Origin: Gordius sp. MW1
Lineage: Eukaryota > Nematomorpha > Gordioida > Gordea > Gordiidae
DNA length: 64,000 bases
Direction: 5' to 3'
NCBI GenBank assembly: GCA_964036665.1
Contig: OZ038531.1
Coordinates: 3,348,001 to 3,412,000 of the forward strand
In this document: one piece after another, positions 56,934 through 64,000 of the stretch
Layout of the letters: each line of letters starts with the position of its first letter
Numbering within the stretch: position 1 is the first letter of the stretch
Translations under genes and position numbers: made by a program
Notes under the pieces: model-generated
What the model was told of the DNA's origin: nothing
Seen by the model: the letters and a program-made list of their open reading frames with translations, nothing else
The model's database searches: none

Positions 56934-57136
56934 TAGTGTTGTAAAAACGGCTAAGTTTTGTTTGGTCGACGTTTGATTTAACTAAGACTAACGCTCGACT
57001 CTTGTTTTTTTTTACATTGTGACTAAGTCTAGTGGTCGACTAAGAAAAATAGACCAAAATATCTTTGGTCTGTTTAAATTTAATCCACTAAAACCAAAGG
57101 TCGGCCAAACAAATTTCAGCCGTTTTTACAACACTA
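56934..57136 (+). mobile_element. hAT-type palindromic MITE
   Basis: TAGTGTTGTAAAAACGGCT at the left and AGCCGTTTTTACAACACTA at the right. Flanks CTCATGAC and CACATGAC match at 7 of 8. Full length, 203 bases. Confidence 0.88.
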
Positions 57137-57584
57137 CACATGACACCGCTTAACTCGAGGAGTGATAAGTATATTCTACTTACTGCCACCTAGGACAATT
57201 TGCATTTATAGGTTAATTTGGTAAAACTATAACTAACGTTTTAACATGCACCTTAATGATAACAGACATATAACGATTTCGCTATTCAAGGCATAGTTAA
57301 TTTTCTAGTTACAAGCTTAAAAATTTAAGAATCATTTAACCAGATTACTCTCTAATTAGAATTGCCCCTAGATGGGAGTAACTAGAATATAAATGATATT
57401 TAAGTTGTGGCACTAGTATAATTCTATTGTCTTAAAAACGAGCGAGCCGATGTTAGGTTATATTGTAATTCGTAATAAAGTTAAACAGGTCAATCATAAT
57501 TTAATTGACATGTCAAAATTGACAGGTATTTTGGAATTTGTAAAAACTTTAAATGGCTAATCTTGTTATTAACAGCTAATGAAA

Positions 57585-58232
57585 AACTCGGGCCTTCGGC
57601 CCTCGTGGGAAGGGAGAGAAGGGGAGGGGAAGGGGAGGGGAGAAGGGGAGGGGAAGGGGAGGAGGGGAAGGGAAGGGGGGACGACTCATCTATACTCCGT
57701 ATAAACGTAGCATATTTGCTATGCAATTTATGGGCGAGAAAGGTGGGAAAAGGCGAGAATGCCCATAGGGGGGTATTAAATGCAAAATTATTAGTTAATT
57801 ATTAATTTATATAAATATTTAAAAAGTCAAATAATATTAACAAGAACAATATACTAATTTAAAAAATAAAAAAATTTGCCCTCGCCGGGATTCGAACCCA
57901 CATCAGTAGAGGCATAGGCTTTTGTAGGGGCACAGGGACCCATATCAGTAGAGGCGTAGGCCCTTGTAGGAAAGGGCATAGGGTAATTATCAATGTTAAC
58001 CTAATATACCCAATTCAAAAACGAAAAAATAAAATTTCGATTTATTTAAATGGTCATTTTTTCATTGGTCAGTAGCCAGCGGACGGTAAAAAATTCATAT
58101 TATCAATGGTAAGAACAAGATATTAATTTAATTTAAAAAAAAATAAAAAAAAATTCGTCCTCTCCAGGGATTGAACACGAGCCTACAGGACACAAGCCGT
58201 GCGCTATACCCACTCACACCCTGCTGATATTC
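57585..58232. repeat. SINE composite, second copy
   Basis: Same start as 36575: CTCGGGCCTTCGGCCCTCG, GGGGAGG minisatellite, TGCTATGCAATTTATGGG (57718-57734), then SINE modules. The complement of 58150-58225 is tRNA-like: GTATAGCGC near the A box position, CGGCTTGTGTCC, and GTGTTCAATCCC as B box. Confidence 0.75.
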
Positions 58233-58234
58233 AA

Positions 58235-59866
58235 ACGGTAGAAGTTTTTATGTTATTTATATAGATAATGAAATAACCTCGGATCTTAAACGAAAAATTA
58301 AGAAATGGCCTAGAAATTTTAATCAAGCTTTGTTTTGCTATCGAGTGTTTTTGAAAGATTGCATGTTTTTAATTAAAAAAATATAATACAACTTTATAAT
58401 GTTAAATAGTTTTTGGCTTTAGTGTGAACTTTGATATTTTTAATTTAGAGTTATAAAAATATTTTCATAGGATATCATAATTGTTTCATTATTTTTGCAA
58501 ATCTTTATACATTAGTGTATGGGACACTAGCCCACACTTGTTATGAATTAATAAAAAGCCTAAAGATAAAAAGGGTTGACAATTAATTAAAAAAAGTTTC
58601 AAATGCTTTCTCCTCTAAATTTGCTTTGAGATAGAATATAAATTGGATTAGTTTTTCTTATTTTTGGTCTTACTAAATTTTATAAGTATTATTCCATTGT
58701 TGTGGATTAAATATTTTTAAGATTGGACTAATTGAAAAGAAAATCCATAAATGTAAAAGAAGCAAACAGCCAAATGTAAAAAATCACATATAAAATCACT
58801 TATATTAAAATAAAATTAGTCATTAGTTTCATTTTATAAAATAAATGCATAGGTTGTAAAATTTATTACATGATTTAATACATTACAATATAGTAAAATA
58901 TGAGTACAAATCAAATGGCACAAACATGCTGCATGATCTTTAATGTATGGATAATTCTTCTTCGCATTGGAACGATACCTATATAGAAACTTTATTACAT
59001 AAATAATAATATGTTAATGCCTAATATATTAATTAAAAGCACTTGTTCAAGATTCATCAAAAAACTTGCTACTATTTTTAAATGATTCATTACTGTTATA
59101 ATTAATGCTTGTTTTTTAATTATTAATTTTATTTAAAAATATTTTTTATTATTGGAAACAAATTATGAATCAAAGATCAAATGTAAAATTAAACTCTGAT
59201 TAATATTAAAAAGTTAAAGAGTAAATAATTTTGCATTAATAAGGGTATGTTTATTTATCTGATCTTTTCATATAACTCATCTATTTATCCAACAATTTAT
59301 TTAAAAAAAAAATTAAAATATCAATTTTACCTTATTTCAAGAATTTCCACTTATGACAGGCGACTTCTTAGATTACTTCGTGATATTAATGTGAGAAACA
59401 GTGACTTACTCTTTTCGTGAATAACCATAGTGCAAAAATTAATAATATAGATTAATGTGAATAACCCTAGTGCAAAAATTGATAATATCGATTAATTTTA
59501 GGTTTATGGTTACACTAACCTTTCTTATTTGAATATACTTACTTGGAATTATATCTTTACATAGGAAAGAATTTAATCTTCTAGGTAATTTGAATAAAGC
59601 AACTCGCTCATCGGTTACCTAGGCAAAAACTTAACCTTTATTATTTGAATATATAAACTCGATCATTGGTTACTTATTCACACAACTTAACCTTTATTAT
59701 TCGAGCATTCACAACCCTCACTATTCATATATCTTAACCTTATTATTTGACCACTAATAATAATTTAAATAACCCCGATATGTGTATATAAACAAGACGT
59801 TATAAAAAAATTTATTCACTTGAATCATTTGTAGAGAACATATTTCTCTACAGGTTACTCTATGCG
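58235..59866. other. AT-rich region, nothing recognised
   Basis: Very AT-rich; TATTCGAGC/CTTAACCTTATTATT-type words repeat near 59500-59760. No gene. Confidence 0.5.
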
Positions 59867-59874
59867 CCTATATC

Positions 59875-61398
59875 CATAGACTACATAGACCGTTCATCAC
59901 CGTATAAAATGTGTGTGTTTTTTTCCGCCATTTTGAATAACACTTTATATAGTAATGATTATATAGATTATAATAATTTTTGTAGATTAAATTATTTTAA
60001 AAAGTTGAATGAAACATGTTATTAACATATTTCATAAAAAATAAATAATGTAAAAACTGTAATGATATTAAAATTAACAATTTCGAGCCATCTATATTAT
60101 GTTTAAAATTTTGTTCAAATTTATTAACTAGCGAAAAAGGTAAATTGACTGTTTATTGACCTAAAAATAATTCAAGTTATTTCTTATATTTATTCTTAAT
60201 TTTTGATTTATATTACGGGAATGATTATAAAGAAGGATGATTTTAAGATTTTTCAAAACTGTTAAATTTATTAAAATTTTCAAATGTGTAAAATCTTCAT
60301 TAATAAGGTGATTATTTAGTGTATTAAAATATTAGAACCAATTACATAAGAAACTATTTTATTTACTATAATTAAATTTATGTTTTTTTATTTAATAAAT
60401 TTATATTTTTAAAATTATTAAAGATAGAGTATGTAAAATTTTACCTGGCTTTATGTCCAATGACAAGCTCCATCTCCTTAAAGTGGACTCTGATGGGAGG
60501 CAAAACATTTACCTTAAATATCTGTATGAGTTGGCAGAGTAAAAATGGAGAGTTAAAGGCAATTGCTTTAAGGCTGTAGAATATATTACTTTATGGGGAT
60601 TGCCTACCCCACTTGCTTTCTTATGATTTATTAGTAATGTAAGAGGTTCATCTCCAAAATAGTTGGAGAGTATTTGATCTTCATCTCCTTCCAGTTGATA
60701 TACTTCTCTCACTTTTGATAATATCATTTAGACAGAAAATTTTTTGTTTATAGCTTTGTGAATACGTCCTATATTTGTTAACAATCTTTTGCAATTGTAT
60801 AATTTGCTTTTCAAGCTTGTTAACTCTTATGGTGGTTTTAAGCCTCAAAATTTCTTCTTCACTTTTTTCTGGATTAAATATTTTCTTCCTTTTCTTGGGA
60901 ACTGGTTTGGAATAGTTTGTTGAATCATTCAAAGGAGTAGCTTTAGAATTATAGGTTTGTCTTTTTGCTGTACCTTTCTAATAAATTATGTATTAATACT
61001 CAATTTGTTAGTTGGGAATTAATGATAAATTAAAGAATTATATAATGTCAATTATGAATTATAATACAATAAAAATATGACTGGTCCTTTTATAATAAAA
61101 TTTAAAAGTAGCATTTTCTTGCCAAATGTATTAGAAATTCAATTGTGAATAATTTGGCAAAAAACAATCAATAAAGGATAATTAGGCTTACATGGCTTGG
61201 AAGATTTAGTAATCTATTACTTACTTGTGAAATAAAAACCTTTTGTCTTTACTCCTGTTCGAATAAAGCCGAAGAGTGGAAAACGATATTATATTATATA
61301 CAATTATATAGGACGTTAGTGTTATTCAAAATGGTGGCAAAATTCACACACAATTTGCCATATGGAACATATGACATGCGCAGTCTATGTAGTCTATG
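59875..61398 (-). mobile_element. THAP/P-element-like transposon, internally deleted
   Basis: Perfect 16-base TIRs CATAGACTACATAGAC (59875-59890) and complement (61383-61398), flanked on each side by CCTATATC, the 8-base duplication typical of P elements. The transposase gene is on the minus strand. A THAP-like exon remnant ends at a GTAAGT donor near 61230. A Lys-rich coiled-coil piece is at 60681-60932 (TTIRVNKLEKQIIQLQK). A piece at 60509-60727 has LPLTLHFYSANSYRYLR, then STLRRWSLSLDIKPG in the same frame after a TAA. These are P-element/THAP9 signatures. The RNase H-like core is missing, so it is non-autonomous. Confidence 0.88.
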
Positions 61399-61517
61399 CC
61401 TATATCATAAAAGGGGAGAGAGGGAGTGGAGGGTTAAGCTTTATGATTAGTTGTTTTTTTAATAAATTATCAAGGTCAATTGAATTATTCATAACTAATT
61501 TTTTTTAGGGGAAAAGG

Positions 61518-61650
61518 TCATACTTTGGTTTTTTAACTAATGGGTGTCAAAGGTTGTTAATATGAGAAAAGCGAAAATACCCTAAAGAAGAGGAAATTAT
61601 AAGAAAAATAAATATAAAACGATACTTGATAAGTGAAAGTGAGTAAAAGC
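61518..61650 (+). repeat. Dispersed repeat copy, partner of 3668-3815
   Basis: GTCATACTTTGGTTTTTTAA start and GATAAGTGAAAGTGAG near the end, about 90 percent like the copy at the gap edge by eye. In this copy the match is preceded by TTTTTTTAGGGGAAAAG. Confidence 0.7.
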
Positions 61651-61814
61651 TTTAAATTAGAGGCAAACTTGAGATTTAAGTATTTTAAATTAATTTTAAC
61701 AATGCTTTGTTAATTGCTATATTTTGGTTAGTTCGCCTACGTTAATATTAAGAATAACAGTCGCAGTGGTAAATACGACGGAAATTTAAAATTCATATAG
61801 AAAATTCCAACCCT

Positions 61815-62882
61815 CGAGTCAAAAAAAAAGAAAAAACTTCGTTTCACAGTTTGGCCAATGGTCATTTTTTCATTGGTCAGCAGCCAGGATACGGTAAAAG
61901 TGGATATAAATTCATAAGAGTCAAAAAAAACGAAAACAAAATTTTCGATTCACATTTTGGCCAATGGTCACTTTTTTTCATTGGTCAGTAACAATAGACG
62001 GTCTATAAATACATACGAGTCAAAAAAAACAAAAATAAATTTTGATTCACACTTTGGCCAATGGTGATTTTTTTCATTGGTCAGTAGCCAGCGGACGGTC
62101 AAAAAGTCATATAATCAATGGTATTAACAAGAACAATATATTAATTAAATTTAAAAAAAAAATAAAAATTTTGCCCACTCCGGGATGCGAACCCACATTA
62201 CTAGAGGCATAGGCTTTTGGAGGGGCACAGGGACCCATATCAGTAGGGGCATAGGTTTGTATGGGAGAACACAGGGTAATTAACAATGTTAACACATTCA
62301 AAAACGAATAAATCTATTTATAATTTGGCCAATGGTCATTTTTTCATTGGTCAGTAGCCAGAACACTGTCAGAAAGTCATATTATCAATGGTATTCACAA
62401 GAACAATATATTAATTTAATTTAAAAAAAATAGAAATTTTGCCCTCTCCGGGATTCGAACCCACATTAGTAAAGGCATAGGCTTTTGTAGGGGCACAGGG
62501 ACCCACATTAGTAAAAGCATAGGCTTTTGTAGGGGCATAGGGACCCATATTAGTAGAGGCGTAGGCCCTTGTAGGAAAGGGCATAGGGTATTTATCAATG
62601 TTAACCTAATATACCCAATTCAAAGACGAAAAAATAAAATTTCGATTTATTTGGCCAATGGTCATTTTTTCATTGGTCAGTAGCCAGCGGACGGTCACAA
62701 ATTCATAGTATCAATGTTATTAACAAGAACAAAATATTAATTTAAAAAAAAAAATGTCCTCTCCTTGGCTTGAACTCAAGACCTCCCGGTCATAAAGCTG
62801 GCGCCAATAACTTGGTGGACGACGAACGGACGGACGACGGACGGACAACAAAAAACGAGCCCATAAATTGCATAGCAATTAA
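61815..62882. repeat. SINE composite, third array
   Basis: Several CCAATGG..CCATTGG modules with CTCCGGGATTCGAACCCAC (B box complement) and a right end GAGCCCATAAATTGCATAGC as in 40440. The last module carries GACCTCCCGGTCATAAAGCT, a second tRNA-like segment. Lacks the G-rich head of the other two arrays. Confidence 0.75.
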
Positions 62883-63232
62883 TAAAGCTATATTTTATGC
62901 TCATTTATTGACTTATATATAATTTTTGTTTACAATATACTCACTTTTATATTTAAATATATTTTAATATAAAATTAGTTGACATACATTTATTTTATAC
63001 CCTAAAATAAAATTTGTTGACTTATACATATATTTTATACTCTAAAATGATATTCCTATATAAGTTAAAAAAATCAAAATAAAATTTGTTAACAATACCA
63101 CAATGGAAAGCGTTAAATCCAACACGATTTCCATATACGGATCAATGCCATCCGTTTAGTTATAGCGCGTTTTGAGTGTTTTTAAGTCGTGAATGTAATT
63201 TTTTTATACCACTTAATAAATAAATTTATATT

Positions 63233-63521
63233 CATAGATTAGATAGACTGCTAATGCCATATGGTAAATTGTGTGTCAAATTTTCCGTCATTTTGAAGAC
63301 TACAACTGGTGTATTTCAACTATGACAATTTGTGCTGTTCCATTTTGTTCCAACAGAAGAACTCGGGATAAACAATATTCTTTCCATAAGTAAGTATTAT
63401 TTGTTAATATATATCTAATTTTTTATAATTTTAGTTTTCCAATAAAAAAACGAAAAAAATCGATTTTTGGCCCAGTTTCTCAAAACATGGATTCATAAAT
63501 TAAAAGGGAGTTTATAGCAAC
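63233..63521 (+). mobile_element. P-like element 5' end with THAP exon
   Basis: Starts CATAGATTAGATAGACTGC, like the TIRs of 59875 and 9944. An ATG at 63322 begins MTICAVPFCSNRRTRDKQYS followed by FH and a GTAAGT donor at 63390: a THAP zinc-finger start (CxxxxC, later FH). After TTTTAG at about 63433 an exon opens with FPIKKRKKSIFGP, containing the FP that follows FH in THAP domains, but stops after some 20 codons. Cut by the next element at 63522. Confidence 0.7.
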
Positions 63522-64000
63522 CATAGACTAGATAGACTGTATATTAATTAACGCACAAAATGTGTACCATTTCCGCCATTTTGATGTGAACATGGTAAAG
63601 TGGTGATTATATAGATATTAGTAAATTTTGTAAACTAAACAATCTTAAAAGGTAAATAAAAAATATTGAATTGGGTAGACATCAAAAACAGCATTCTAAA
63701 ATAAACATCATGTTTGTTTAATAAATATAGCGCCATCATATTATGTATAATATTAATTTATTACCGTTAGTTCAAATATATAAACTTGTAAGGAAGGTAT
63801 ATTGACTTTTATTGACCAAAACATTTTTATTCAATTTATTTCTTATATTAATTCTTAATTTTTGATTTATATTACGGGAGCGATTACGAAAAAGAATTTT
63901 AAGATTTTTCAAAACTATTAAATTAATTAAAAATTTTAAATGTGTAAAATCTTGATTAATAAGGTGATTGTTATATGTATTAAAAATTGTTAAAACCGAT
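63522..64000 (-). mobile_element. P-like element, 3' part, cut by window end
   Basis: CATAGACTAGATAGACTG TIR, then sequence similar to 59875-60340 throughout, including TTTGATTTATATTACGGGA and TTTTCAAAACTATTAAA. Same orientation as the 59875 copy. The transposase would lie beyond the window. Confidence 0.8.

Overview
Organism: this is the nuclear genome of an AT-rich invertebrate animal, crowded with transposons. Spliced GT..AG genes, single-copy animal housekeeping genes, a seven-helix receptor and short CCCTAA telomere-like runs support that. I cannot name the species. Exons of UTP20 are GC-rich and stand out from AT-rich introns. Two closely packed genes, each with an AG acceptor-like site just before its ATG, hint at operons with spliced-leader trans-splicing.

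Layout. 1-17,100: the 3' half of UTP20 (+ strand, nine exons, about 1,300 codons), whose introns are full of MITEs, a nested P-like/piggyBac insertion and a near-identical 3 kb repeat of exons 1-2 on either side of a 200-N gap, probably an assembly duplication. 17,100-27,600: repeat land, with GAACTAGTTC arrays, a decayed RTE-type LINE (- strand), an apparently intact FLYWCH/MULE transposase gene (- strand, three exons) and a 110-bp tandem array that copies the start of that gene's first visible exon. 27,850-29,290: a rhodopsin-like GPCR in two pieces (- strand). 30,500-36,000: MITEs and a hAT element with terminal repeats and 8-bp target duplication. 36,575-40,460: a long composite of tRNA-like SINE modules. 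41,500-42,500: two MITE-like inverted-repeat elements, the second just before AKAP17A. 42,567-46,875: AKAP17A (+ strand). 47,351-49,051: GTF2H2 and ANAPC13 (- strand, 39 bases apart, convergent with AKAP17A). 49,642-52,092: a 2.45 kb TA-flanked inverted-repeat element. 52,100-59,860: LINE fragment, MITEs, SINE modules and an orphan terminal exon. 59,875-64,000: THAP/P-element-like transposons, one with perfect TIRs and target duplication, and more SINE modules.

Function: the host genes are housekeeping: UTP20 (ribosome assembly), GTF2H2 (TFIIH, transcription and repair), ANAPC13 (cell-cycle ubiquitin ligase) and AKAP17A (splicing and PKA anchoring), plus one receptor. They are not a pathway. 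The most striking features are the mobile DNA: MITEs sitting beside UTP20 splice sites, a nested insertion with exact footprints, and an intact MULE gene whose exon edge has been amplified into a satellite. No tRNA, rRNA or CRISPR was found, and no retrovirus, LTR or Polinton copy was recognised.
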